A stretch of DNA of 64,000 nt from Lutjanus erythropterus (Eukaryota; Chordata; Actinopteri; Lutjaniformes; Lutjanidae), in the NCBI GenBank assembly GCA_020091685.1, contig CM034603.1, positions 34,596,186 to 34,660,185 on the forward strand, in the 5' to 3' direction. The notes under the pieces are model-generated. The model searched no databases. It worked only from the letters and a program-made list of their open reading frames with translations, and was not told where the DNA came from. Below, in pieces: positions 1 to 10,939 of the stretch. Both the position numbers and the translations under genes were made by a program. The stretch's first letter is position 1. Every line of letters starts with the position of its first letter.

Positions 1-627
1 ATGTATGTATGTATGTATGTAAGTATGTATGTATGTATGTAAGTATGTATGTATGTATGTGTATGTGTGTATGTATGTATGTATGCATGTATGTATGTAT
101 GTATGTATGTAAGTAAGTAAGTAAGTAAATAAGTAAGTATGTATGTATGTGTACATGTGTGTATGTATGTATGTATGTATGCATATATGTATGTATGTGT
201 GTATGTATGTATGTAAATAAGTATGTACGTATGTATGTATGTAAGTATGTATGTATGAATGTATGAATGTATGAATGTATGAATGTATGTGTGTATGCAT
301 GCATGTGTGTTTGTATGTTTATGTGTGTATGTATGTATGTATGTAAAGAAGTAAGTAAGTATGTATGTATATGTGTATGTATGTATGAATGTATGTATGT
401 ATGTGTGTATGTGTGTATGTATATAAGTATGTATGTATGTGTGTATGTATGTATGTAAGTATGTATGTAAGTAAGTATCTATGTATGTGTGTATGTATGT
501 ATGTAATTATCTATGTATGCATGTATGTATGTATGTATGTATGTAAGTATCTACGTATGTATGTAAGTATGTATGTATGTAAGTATGTATGTATGTGTGT
601 ATGTATGTATGCATGTATGTATGTATG

Positions 628-661
<34 letters not shown>

Positions 662-770
662 CGTATGTGTATACATATGTATGTATGTATGTATGTAAGT
701 AAGTATGTATGTATGTGTGTATGTATGTATGTATGTATGTATGTATGTATGTATGTACGTATGTGTATAC

Positions 771-810
<40 letters not shown>

Positions 811-998
811 GTATGTATGTACGTATGTATGTATGAATGTATGTATGTAAGTATGTATGTATGTATGTACGTATGTAAGTAAGTAAGTAAGTATGTATGT
901 ATGTATGTATGTATGTATGTACGCGTGTATGTATGCATGCGTTTCTGTATGTATATATGTGTGTATGTATATAAGTATGTATGTACGTATGTGTATAC

Positions 999-1046
<48 letters not shown>

Positions 1047-1681
1047 GTTAGTAAGTAAGTAAGTAAGTAAGTATGTATGTGTGCATGTGTGTATGTATGT
1101 ATGTATGTATCGAAGTAAGTCTGTATGTATGTATGTATGTAAGTATGTATGTACGTATGTGTATACATATGTATGTATGTAAATATGTATGTAAGTATGT
1201 ATGTATGTATGTATGTATGTATGTATGTACGCGTGTATGTATGCATGCGTTTCTGTATGTATATATGTATGTATGTATATAAGTATGTATGTACGTATGT
1301 GTATACATATGTATGTATGTATTTATGTATTTATGTATGTATGTATGTATGTAAGTAAGTAAGTAAGTATGTATGTGTGCATGTGTGTATGTATGTATGT
1401 ATGTATGTATGTATGTATCGAAGTAAGTATGTATGTATGTATGTATGTAAGTATGTATGTACGTATGTGTATACATATGTATGTATGTAAATATGTATGT
1501 AAGTATGTATGTATGAATGTATGTATGTACATATGTAAGTATGTATGTATGTATGTGTGTATGTATGTATGTATGTATGTATGTATGTACATAATTAAGT
1601 AAGTACGTATGTATGTATGAATGTATGTATGTGTATATGTATGTATGTAAGTCAGTAAGTAATTAAGTATGTATGTATGTA

Positions 1682-1685
<4 letters not shown>
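1..1685. repeat. degenerate (ATGT)n satellite
   Basis: Nearly the whole stretch is built from ATGT/GTAT tetranucleotides with scattered AAGT, ACGT and GCATGC variants. A 20-base variant, acgtatgtgtatacatatgt, recurs at 661, 757, 985, 1153, 1293 and 1461. The last four form two pairs exactly 308 bases apart (985/1293 and 1153/1461), so part of the array was duplicated as a larger unit. Because four bases repeated three times make twelve, every frame stays open as a Met-Tyr-Val-Cys or His-Thr-Tyr-Ile series; these frames are not genes. The array begins at or before the window edge. Confidence 0.97.

Positions 1686-1762
<77 letters not shown>
1686..1762. repeat. (GT)n microsatellite
   Basis: An almost pure GT dinucleotide run of about 77 bases closes the satellite. 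A few more GTAT units follow before unique sequence begins near 1805. Confidence 0.95.
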
Positions 1763-1766
<4 letters not shown>

Positions 1767-1800
1767 ACATGTATGTATGTATGTGTGTGTGTATAGGTAT

Positions 1801-2837
1801 ATATGTCTTCCTGTCTGAATCATAAACAGGAGATGTGACTGTTCCTGTTAACCTGTTGTCATACCAGTTCTTTATAGTATTATTGACAGGTTGTTTTAAC
1901 TATTAGGTCCAGTAAGACCTTGTCAATCATACAATGTAAGTTGTTCAATTGTAATCACGACTGTAAATAGTTGTAGTTTCCTAATTAAAAAAACCTTAGT
2001 CCCTGTTATTTGCTCCATTGCAATACACTGAGCTCCATCATCAGACCCACATATGACGTGGCTGAAAAGAGCCCAGCTGGATTCCTATGTGACCACCATA
2101 AGCCAACCATGAGTCACACACCCAGATCCAAAACACAGCATGACTTTGAGGTCCACAATGACGAGTCACTCGGGTATGTATAGTGCTGAATCTTCAGGGA
2201 TTATAACACCCAGACTCCTATTAATGAATCTATAATGTAGTAAAAGACTACTTATGGGTTGAAGTGTCAACATACTGATCTCATCACAAGACGGTGTTTC
2301 CTCTTCCTGTCAGATATACTGTTCTTGCTCTACTGCTCAGACTCAAAACCATTTTCCTCCTACCGAAGATGAAAATCTTTTAAAATGGGACACCGATGTG
2401 AACCATTGTTCATAAGAAAGGGAAAATAATTTCCAGAAAAAGCTGGGCGCAGTAACTTTTAGCAGTGTCACTCAAACACCCAGAAATAAGATGTTTGTAG
2501 GGGACTATTTTCAACTGTGGATTAATACACAAGTCATGCAAATATTTAACAACAGGAAGGTGTTTGTGGAACTGAGTCAAAATAAACAACAGAGCCTATG
2601 TTCATGGTATGAAGGAACATGTCAGCGCAACACGATGGCTTCTTGATGTGTTTTTAATAGTTGTTCAACAAACATGGAGATTTATGCATCTATACATTAA
2701 CAATTACTACTACTGATATAAGTAACAGTTGTTATTGTCATGTTCTGCTCATTTCATTGAATTAGCTAAGAACACAAAACATATATCACCAGATTTATCC
2801 TTTAATCAATGTTAGAGGGTGTATTGGACTTGTGTAC
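1801..2837. other. non-coding stretch, probable SLC6 intron 3
   Basis: This lies downstream, on the minus strand, of the third SLC6 exon. No fourth SLC6 exon was found: nothing here matches the extracellular loop 2 and TM4 sequence that should follow the Trp-Asn-Thr end of exon 3. One plus-strand frame is open from 1989 to 2180 and is listed separately. I see nothing else. Confidence 0.5.
1989..2183 (+). other. weak candidate exon or chance open frame
   Basis: The plus-strand frame between TAA at 1986 and TAG at 2181 is open for 64 codons. It includes a His/Lys/Asp-rich stretch (DHHKPTMSHTPRSKTQHDF) and is followed by a donor-like GG|GTATGT at 2173. A CAG that could serve as an acceptor lies at 2042. 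I do not recognise the peptide. An open frame of this length is not rare by chance, so it is recorded only as something to test. Confidence 0.12.
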
Positions 2838-4285
2838 CTGTGTTCCAGGTGTTGTTACAGCTGGCCCATGGGAGTACAGCGTGGAAAGTGGAGAAGAGGT
2901 AGAGGAAGGCCCAAGCCAGGATGATGATATAATATACCATAGTGTACAGTGAAAGTACTTGACTGCCGTAGCCTAAACCTGAGGCAAAAACATGTTATCA
3001 TCTACCAAATAACAATAAACACAAAATTTTAATATTATATCAATTATATCCCACTGTATTAAATGTATAACTGAGGCAGCGGTACCTTCAAATAAAGGAC
3101 TGATTTTCTTCCAGCATGTGATTCCACCCTGACCAGTCATCTGCCCCAGAGATATCTCCATGAAGAAGATGGGGATCCCACAGGTGAACAGGATTAAAGC
3201 ATAAGGAACCAAGAAAACTCCTAAAGGGAAGAATTGTAAAGCACAGGTGTTAAACATAAACCAGAGTACTGAGTCTCACTGGTGATTGCAACAGACTATG
3301 TTGGAATTCATACTGTGTGTTCTTCTTTTGCTCTCTATATTACTTGCCTTAAGTCTCTATTTATCACTTGTGTTTTTAGGACTATGTAATCTTTACACAC
3401 TGTCTGAACAAAAAAAAAGTCATCACCTGGATTTAAGTCAGCAAACAGGTAAGATGCTGTGGTCGTGGAAAAGATGTTACTCTAATCAGAAAAAAAGGCT
3501 TCAGTTTGTTAGGGAGCATAAAGATTGGACTCTGGAGGAATGGAAAAAGGTCCTGTGGTCTGATGAGTCCAGATTTACCCTGTTCTAGAGTGATGGGGGC
3601 ATCAGGGTAAGAAGAGAGCCAGATGAAGTGATGCTCCCATCATGCCTTGTGCCTACAGTACAAGCCTGTGGGGGCAGTGTTATGATCTGGGGTTGCTTCA
3701 GTCGCTCAGGTTGAGGTTCAGCAACGTTATGAGCCCAAAAACTGAGTTCAGCTCACCGCCTGAATATACTGAGTGAGCAGGTTTTTACATCAATGGATTT
3801 TTTTCTTCCCTGATGACACGGACATATTCCAAGATGATAATGTCAGGATTCATCGGGATCAAACTGTGAAAGAGTGGATCAGGGAGCATGAGACATCATT
3901 TTGACTCGTGGACTGTCCACCACAGAGTCCAGACCTGAACCCCACTGAGAATCTTTGGGATGTTCTGGAGAAGACTTTACACAGCGGTCCAACGCAATTT
4001 TTACTACTATGTTTATTGTTATGCACCAGTATGCACCAACATGTCACAGCAAATTCCAAGTTTCTGATTCAGATTCTGATTAATGAAGCTCTTACCTCCT
4101 CCATTTTTGAAGCACAGATACGGAAACCTCCAAACGTTGCCCAGACCAATGATTTCTCCAATTATTGCTAAGATGAACTCCATCTTGTTGGCCCACTGGC
4201 CTCTATTAATACTCTTTTCTGGAGCATGATTTGGATTGTTCTCATCTGCCATCAGATTCTTCTCTGGATTACTTGCTGGTTCCAT
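2838..4285 (-). CDS. SLC6-family Na+/Cl- neurotransmitter/osmolyte transporter, first three coding exons (partial)
   Basis: Three exons join in phase on the minus strand: 4285-4096 (ATG at 4285), 3220-3086 and 2978-2838, giving 155 residues. All have GT-AG borders. Exon 1 encodes a hydrophilic N-terminus and then TM1, with the family signature [20 protein letters not shown] (about residues 43-62), which lines the Na+ and substrate site. Exon 2 encodes TM2, with [20 protein letters not shown] then GGITCWKK. Exon 3 covers TM3 ([17 protein letters not shown]) and ends [12 protein letters not shown] at the start of extracellular loop 2. Proteins of this family have 12 TM helices and about 600 residues, so only the first quarter is here. 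The features fit the GABA/taurine/betaine/creatine branch; I cannot choose the substrate. A TTTCAG acceptor at 4306-4304, just before the ATG, implies an upstream noncoding exon. Intron 1 carries an antisense Tc1 remnant. No stop or frameshift was seen, so it is probably functional, but the missing exons leave a truncated copy possible. Confidence 0.9.
3430..4000 (+). pseudogene. degenerate Tc1-like transposase remnant
   Basis: This is a broken plus-strand transposase of the Tc1/mariner superfamily, lying in intron 1 of the SLC6 gene and opposite to it. Recognisable blocks in order are [20 protein letters not shown] then [11 protein letters not shown] (first catalytic Asp) near 3490-3585, [15 protein letters not shown] near 3668-3710, a decayed second-Asp region near 3830-3870, and [20 protein letters not shown] (catalytic Glu) near 3919-3978. 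A stop follows the Phe-Thr-Leu-Phe block, and frames shift between blocks. No clean terminal inverted repeats were found and the DNA-binding N-terminus is largely missing. It is an old, immobile copy. Confidence 0.88.
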
Positions 4286-4303
4286 TTGGACAGGTCAGCT
4301 GTG

Positions 4304-5570
4304 CTGAAATGTTACATTAAAACAATAACAGTTTTTAGAAGTTTGCTTATCCATGCACAGATATAACTACCCCTTCCACCAACTTTTAACATGAAGAGAA
4401 TATTTTATAAACTAGCATTAATTATTTTATTTATGGCCACTCCACGGTGAGGTTGTTATAGTTCATTGAAGCTAAGCTAATAACTAAAACTATGCATTTA
4501 AGTTAACTCATATAAAAGTGAGAAAAAAAAAACTCCAATGATGTGTATTAACTAACTAAATTAAAAAGTATGCAGGACATGTCTTTCCTTTTAGTCTTAA
4601 TCAATTAGGTCAAATTTGTCAACACAACAAGCATCCGTCAACATGTTGACCAGGGCCGTTTCTTGCTATATGCACACTGTGTGGTTGTGTAGGTCCCCAA
4701 AAGCCACCAGGGGACCCTCAAGTAGCGTAACGTAACCAGTTGATTCCACCAAACACGGCACATCTGTGCCACGGTTCTGATCCGTCCTCCACATGGCTGC
4801 AAGCGTTTCAGAAGCGCTTCAGCTGCAGAGTGTTTTGCCCACATGATTATGTTTACTTGCTCAGATTTTGTTGATTTAGTCGTCTTTCCTTGGTCTTTGT
4901 GCTTCGTGGATAAACAGGCTACATGGTCAAATAGTTTCCTTTCTGTCTTTATGATCGTGAGTCTGCACAAGGTCTTTTTAAATTTTGAAAATTAACCAGA
5001 TTCTTCCTGCCTTCTCTGTGTCTGACTTCCTGCTCGCTCAATCTGCTCTGTGCTAATTGACCAGAGAGCCGCTTCTGGGACGCTAGTGGAACCACAAGCA
5101 CTGTGTCTGGTGGAATTTAGCCATAAGTCCAGAGAACAGTGGGGAGGCTCTGTATTGAAAAAACATGAAGGTTATGCTGTTATGCTTGTTTTATCATCAC
5201 TTCTAGAGATTTATAAATACATGCCTCTAAACCACCACAATCATTAGTTTCAAGTAAGCAGCATGATCTTCATTTTGTAGTTTATGGTCCTATTTAGAGT
5301 AAAATTGACGATAAAAGAGGGGAATGCTTGAGGGGCAGAACTCTCAAAACTCAGATCAAACTGTCAAACTAGGCAATGCTGATCAAAAATGGATCAATAT
5401 TCTACTACTACAGTACTCGCTTAAAAAGTTTTCAGGAAAATAATTTTGTGTTTAGTTGTAATTTGAGAAAGATCATGACCAGGCGGGCTGACGTTCTTTC
5501 CTGCTGAACAGACGAATCAAAACCATATATACATGCTGCCACTGGGACATATTGTACATAAACACACTGT
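4304..5570. other. probable SLC6 5' intron, no gene seen
   Basis: This lies upstream of the SLC6 coding start. If the duplicated first exons near 7.3 and 9.4 kb are real, it is intron. About 4640-5250 is more GC-balanced, and I suspect an old transposon fragment there but cannot name it. No coding exon was supported. Confidence 0.4.
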
Positions 5571-5574
5571 CTAA

Positions 5575-5985
5575 AAATGTCTAACCTGCAGCCAGATACC
5601 TGGGTGTAATGTTTGACCATGACTTTGTCATTATTTTAAGTTACGGTCACGCAACCCTGGAATTCTCTTCCTGAGGATGTGAGACATATAATCAGTAACA
5701 TTTTTAAAATTGCTACTCAAACTGTATCTCTAAAAGAACATGTCTTATCTGTTTTCCTATACTTGTTATTGATTAATCTTATAATATTATGTTGGTGGTG
5801 TTTTTTTATTCTATTTTATTTTTGTTTTATTTTAATTGTCTGATTTTATTTGTCTCAGTGCTCTCCTGAAATGTTTTAATCACGGCTGAACCCCTGTAAA
5901 GTACTAACATTGTTTTGCTCTATACTTGCATTGCTCTATTCTTCTTCTTACTATTATTATTGTTATTGTTGTTGTCGTTGTTTTG
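5575..5985 (+). mobile_element. 3' fragment of a non-LTR (LINE, L2-like) retrotransposon
   Basis: Two short peptides typical of the end of a LINE reverse-transcriptase frame appear in order on the plus strand: ARYLGVMFDHDF near 5595-5630 and PWNSLPEDVRHI near 5655-5690. A T-rich 3' tail follows, with a CTGTAAAGTACTAACATTG segment near 5894 and a (TTATTG)n-like run near 5950-5985, as expected for a 5'-truncated L2-type insertion. The frame is broken, so this copy is inactive. Confidence 0.6.
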
Positions 5986-7069
5986 TTGCTGAACATGAAT
6001 CAACACTTAAACAAATGTAAACGCACCTGAGTTAGTTAGTTTTAATCATCAGTCACTTTTCCTGATGTTATTAGTCACCCTAGCATAAAAGTAAAGATGT
6101 ACGCCTAATAAAATAAAAAATAAAAAGTGTTAATGGAGAGACGTATGTCCACAGGTGCGAGAACTTCACCAGACTGCAACAGCTCATCTGATCACAGTAC
6201 ACAGTGCTTGGACTATATCGCCACTGACAAGCAACCTCATGGAAGAGGACAAAGTTCATCACTTGACCTCAGAAGACAGGTGACATGTTTGTCTGGCACG
6301 ATCTGGGTTATTCATTTGATGAAACTGTCACTCATCTCCCCTCACTCAGACATCACTGCAGGTTAATCAATAAGGTGTCAATATCAGACACACAGCACCT
6401 CTCTTTTTTCTTTAATGATAATATAACTATGAATGAACATGTTATTTTTTCTTCCTGTGTATTCATCTGTTTTTTTCTTGACTCATGGACATAAATTATT
6501 ATTCATTCCTACATGTATGGACACTGAGGGAATGCCGAAACTCATGGACTGTCTCCTAAAGACAATGATGACCTCTGAGTGTGCGTCTGTACTGTATGAT
6601 GTTAATTATTTCAAGGAAATAAAAATAAGTTACAAAAAAAAAGTGTTAAACAGATAAACTTGCCTTGCCTCGCATAACAATCCAACCCAATTAGCACCAG
6701 TCAAGAGGGATAACTGTCGAGTCTGAAGACAAGAGGACAGGGGACAAAGCCCTGTTTGGGGTCTGCCTGTGCACGTCCCAGATTAGATAGGAGGAAATGT
6801 ACATTGTGTCATGAAGTTAAGAATAGTCTTTGCATTTTGACAGGGCCTCCTCTCATGAGCTGGTTTTGGGGGGGATGCTCATTGTCCAGAAAGACCTCGG
6901 TAAGTTCTTTATCTCCTGTGTCTCATGAGAGCAAACTGATCACACTGTGGCTGACAATACTGTGATCCACCTCTTTATGATACATCATAATTTATATGGA
7001 ATCAAAGGTCCAATGATCGAAATGTGATTGTGCAAACACATCTATATGAATCCATCTCAGCTACAAGGT

Positions 7070-8480
7070 GAATATTAATCAAACTGACCAGAACCTGCAG
7101 TGAACATTCACTGGGAAGCCAACTCTATAGTATAGTATAATATATAGTATATAGTATAATATAGCCAACTTTATAGCAGAAGGATGGCTGTAATTTACAC
7201 AGAAACAAATTTACACAAATGATTTAAAATGAGCATCAAGGTTGGTCAGTACTTACATGTGCCTGTGGAGCCCTGCTGTGTTGACTGGGTGGATGTTCTC
7301 GCAGATAGTTGAGTTTTCAGATGGAGGTCGGTGGTTGAAACAGGAAAGACGATGAAGCATTCAGGATTGTACTCTTTTTCAGTTTTAAAAGTTCCTCGCG
7401 GTCAGTGAAGGTTTGCGCTTGAATCCCACGCCGAGGTTTGGCCTCAGGTCATATTTTTCTATGTAAGTATCTTGTTGACGCCCTCAGAGGGAGTGGCTCA
7501 GTTCACCCACCTGTAACTCAAGGAAGATCATTCAATGGTCAGACAACGGATCATAGCAGATTACAGATTCAGAAATGTGAGATTAAGATACACAAAATAA
7601 TGCCAAACATACCAAAAGTAAACAGTGCGCTGCTGATCTGCAAGAGTGTGTGAGAGGTCCTGACAGTGACAGTGTGTGAATACATGTTCAATTAAGGGTT
7701 TAGTACACAGGTAGTCAATCAGTATATATGGAAAACAAATCCGGCAAAGGTTCAGACTCTGGCACGTGTCCAAACACACCCCAAAAGGGGGTCGACAAGT
7801 TCCCTCTTGACAGTTGTTAATTGTGTTAGGCTGTTTCCTCCACAGCCGCCTCTTTTATGGTTGGTTACTTTTCTACAGTCACCTGAAAGCAGCAGGACCA
7901 GTATTCTGTCTCATTTTAGGAAGTTGTGCACATTTTCAAAGCTATGCACAAAAACTACACACATTATCCAGAGTGGATTATTAAAATCAATTCAGTGCCA
8001 GCAACACTAGGCTTTTGCAGACTTCTTTGGTTTTGTACACATCAACTGGTCGGCTATAACTTAAAGTTTACATCATCAGTCGTCCACCAGGGAGCAGCGG
8101 CCCGTGTCCCCTCCTCTCTGACAGGTCTCCTTTCAGAGGCTCCTGAAGGATGGTTTTAAAGGCCTGTGGCTGTGATAAGTAATGTGAATTGTTTTGGTTA
8201 AATCTGACTGCAGCAGACAAGAAATAATGTTTCGAGGTCACAAACTTGTCAGTTTGCTTGTTTGTATAGTCTGGAGGTAAAGAGGGTCCAGCCCTGTCAT
8301 AAGTCATAATCTGAATGTCACTGTTTCACCCGTGGAGACCCTTAGGTTGAGATGTAATGTCTACTGGTGATAACATTTAAGATTTGTGTCAGCAAAGAGA
8401 GAAGTCTCATTGTCTGGGTTCAGAGGTTGAAGAAAATTATGTTTTCCTGTCCTACTTTCCTCCAAGTCAACAACAGCATA
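7070..8480. repeat. tandem segmental duplication, copy 1
   Basis: Blocks recur in the same order about 2.1-2.3 kb to the right, in 9268-10800. They include ctgaccagaacctgcagtga (7082), the TTTTAAAAGTTCC block (7383), the taactcaaggaa block (7513), cagtttgcttgtttgt (8250), and ggttcagaggttgaagaaaa (8418). The copies differ by many substitutions and indels, so the duplication is old. It contains a putative promoter and first exon, described separately. Confidence 0.8.
7257..7395 (-). promoter_or_regulatory. putative promoter and noncoding first exon A of the SLC6 gene
   Basis: On the minus strand a TATA-like GAACTTTTAAAAC (7395-7383) precedes about 125 bases that end in the splice donor ACAT|GTAAGT, with the exon ending at 7257. 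The same arrangement is conserved in the paralogous copy at 9354-9483. The acceptor just before the SLC6 ATG (4304) needs an upstream exon, and this is a candidate. The exact transcription start is not visible. Confidence 0.4.
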
Positions 8481-8559
8481 TTTTTGCCACTTACGCCACA
8501 GCTTTCACTGCTGTGGAGCCATAAAAGGATGTTTTTCAAGGTTTTTGAAAAAGTGTGAA

Positions 8560-9265
8560 GCACAGGGTCCTTCAGCATATAGTTGTAAGCGTGCATAAAA
8601 AAATATTAGGCTGATCGGTCCAGCAGTATGCGAGTTGCATGCATGCAAGCAGTTGCATGATCCTCTCCAGGCTTATTCCTGCTAGACAAGAAAGGCAGGC
8701 AGAGCAAGAGAAAGTTGTCACTTGAATGTGATAAGTATCCACGGGCAGGAACTTTAGATTTCTACCAACTATTTTATTGAGCATGTGCTCGTATGAGGCA
8801 ATTGTGTCATTAAAGTTGCCCATTCTTTTACATCTTGGACTTGACAACCAAAAATTCATCACTTGAACTTTGGGGTTCTTATGTTTTGTCACCTAACAGA
8901 CATAGCTGAGGCGATAATCGCAAGGTCGTCCCTACCCAGTTTCCCAAATATTCTAGGACTTTTATCCACAAAAAAAAGTTATTGAATAAATTGCTTCCCT
9001 AATGTATTTCCCACTGCTGGACACAATCATCCACAATTCTTCATGTGCACTCCAGATCTCTCTGCAATAACATTCTCAGTTTCAAACAATCATTGCAAAA
9101 ATACTCATTGGTTGTCTAGAAGCATCGCACAGGTTGCTCAAAATAGTCCAGATTTGCATTTTCAGCTTTGACTTTGCTCTTGGAAGCTGGAGCAAAGTCA
9201 AAGTTGAGCAGCTTGGCGCAACGAGCATTTTTACGACATTAGTTTTCTCCCGTGGTGATAAAGGG
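8560..9265. other. spacer between the duplicated segments
   Basis: No exon, RNA gene or clear repeat was recognised. A minus-strand open frame over 8572-8892 has no recognisable domain and no splice context. Confidence 0.4.
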
Positions 9266-9267
9266 TG

Positions 9268-10800
9268 AATGTTGACCAAAATGACCAGAAACTGCAGTGA
9301 CAGTTCGCAAAGAAGACAAGTAAGAACATGTGTAAGGGTCGGTCAGTACTTACCTCTGGAGCTCTGTTCTGATGGTGTGATGGAGGTTCTAGCAGAGAAC
9401 TGAGCTGTCACATGGAGCTCAGTTGTTGAAACAAAGAGGAGATAAAATGACGCGTTCAGGACTGAACTGGTTTTAAAAGTTCCCTGCAGCCAATAAAGTG
9501 AATCTCACTCCAAGATTTGGTCTCACGTAATATATTTTATTCAGGTCGGTTGACGCCTACAGAGGACATTTGACCAATGGGAGAGAAGTGGCTCCTGTTC
9601 ACTCCTCTGTAACTCAAGGAAAGTCATTCCCTGGTCAGACAGTTTTTCCACTCGGCTCATTACTTGTTCCTTAGAATTGCCAGCTTCCATAACACTTGTT
9701 GAGAATGAAGAGAATGAAAAGATTTATAAATATAAGAATAAGATACACAAAATGATAGCAAACTGTCAGACATGAGTTGTTCTTAATATGAACAAGAAAA
9801 TGGACGCAGTAGCACAACTCAGAGACAGATTGATTAGCTAACATATTAGCTGAATGCTTGTTCCCATCCACTACGGTCATGTGATTATTAGGAGATGGTT
9901 AAGCAGTAGGTGGCGCCAATTCTCCAGTCAGAAAATCATTATACCAGTCCTGACAATTCACTGCCCTGTGAATAAAATTACTGTAGATGGGGCAGCTGCA
10001 GGTTTTTCAATCAACCGATTTCAATCGAGTCGTTTTTATATTCAAGGGTTCCTGAGCTATGTTGAGTAAGTTAGAAAAAAAATGTTTTCCTGACTCACTG
10101 AAATCGGTTGAGAAATATAATCCAGAAAAACACAACTCCCCTATTTACATGTATTTGTTCACAGACCAGTCTTGCTCTGTCCACTATGGAGGCAGCGTGA
10201 AACCAAGCTTAGTCAAATTTCTCTTTTCCCTTTACTTAAATATGTTACATACAGTTAGTTAGCGTTTTGCTTACGTCAGCTAACTTAAGATGCGATTCTT
10301 TGTCATTTCAGGAAAAGAAGAAAGGTGACCGAGGTACCAAGTTTGCTCAAAAGTTATTGGAGCCCAGAGCAAAAAGGGGTGGGACTTAGACAGGGTCAAT
10401 CAAACCACACAAAAACTGGAAGTCAGTAACAAGAGGAGAGGTGATTATCAAAGTAAAACAGGAAGCAATGAAAGAACAGATGAAGAGGTTGAGCAGGATG
10501 TATCAGAAATATCTGGACAGGTTCAGGTTGATCGGACTGTCTTATATGTTTTGAGGTAAAAAACTAGCCAGTTTGCTTGTTTGTGAAGTCTGGGAGGTAA
10601 AGTGGGTCCGGCTCTGTCCTGAGTCATAAACTTATGTCATTGTTTCACCTGTGCAGGAGCTCCAGATACTAGGGGAGATGTAACTGGTCCATTGGTGATA
10701 AGATTTAAGTTTTTTGCAGGATTCTTCAGTCTTATTGTCAGGGTTCAGAGGTTGAAGAAAACTGTGTTTTCCTGTCCTGGTTTCTGCAAAGTAGACCACA
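9268..10800. repeat. tandem segmental duplication, copy 2
   Basis: This is the diverged partner of 7070-8480. Matching blocks are atgaccagaaactgcagtga (9280), TTTTAAAAGTTCC (9471), the taactcaagg block near 9611, cagtttgcttgtttgt (10570) and ggttcagaggttgaagaaaa (10741). The larger spacing of the later blocks shows extra sequence inserted within this copy, or lost from copy 1. Confidence 0.8.
9354..9483 (-). promoter_or_regulatory. putative promoter and noncoding first exon B of the SLC6 gene
   Basis: On the minus strand there is an inverted CCAAT (ATTGG near 9493), then GAACTTTTAAAAC (TATA-like, 9483-9471), then about 115 bases ending in an excellent donor, AGAG|GTAAGT, with the exon ending at 9354. 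The donor is a closer match to consensus than in copy A, and only this copy keeps the CCAAT box, so it may be the main promoter. It may serve the SLC6 gene below 4.3 kb or have belonged to a lost tandem paralogue. Confidence 0.42.
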
Positions 10801-10896
10801 CCAGATAAGAACATTTGACCATAATTTGCACAGTAGAGCTCTCCAGAAACATGAAGGAGTCATATGTGAAGATAATATTTAAGTTGCCCAAGTGGT

Positions 10897-10935
10897 AAAA
10901 AAAAAAAAAAAAAAAAAAGAAGAAGAAGAAGAAGA
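10897..10935. repeat. poly(A) followed by (AGA)n
   Basis: A run of about 22 A residues is followed by an AGAAGAAGAAG triplet repeat. It is a simple low-complexity tract. Confidence 0.9.
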
Positions 10936-10939
10936 ATTT

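Noticed and set aside
267-1823. Several long open frames of Met-Tyr-Val-Cys and His-Thr-Tyr-Ile repeats on both strands
   Set aside because: They come from the four-base period of the ATGT satellite, which leaves all frames open; no codon use, domain or splice context supports a protein.
1801-2837. Further SLC6 exons
   Set aside because: I looked on the minus strand for the loop 2/TM4 sequence that should follow Trp-Asn-Thr and found no match with proper splice sites.
3286-3588. 100-codon frame as an independent gene
   Set aside because: Its second half is Tc1 transposase sequence and its first half is unrelated low-complexity hydrophobic translation, so it is a transposon remnant.
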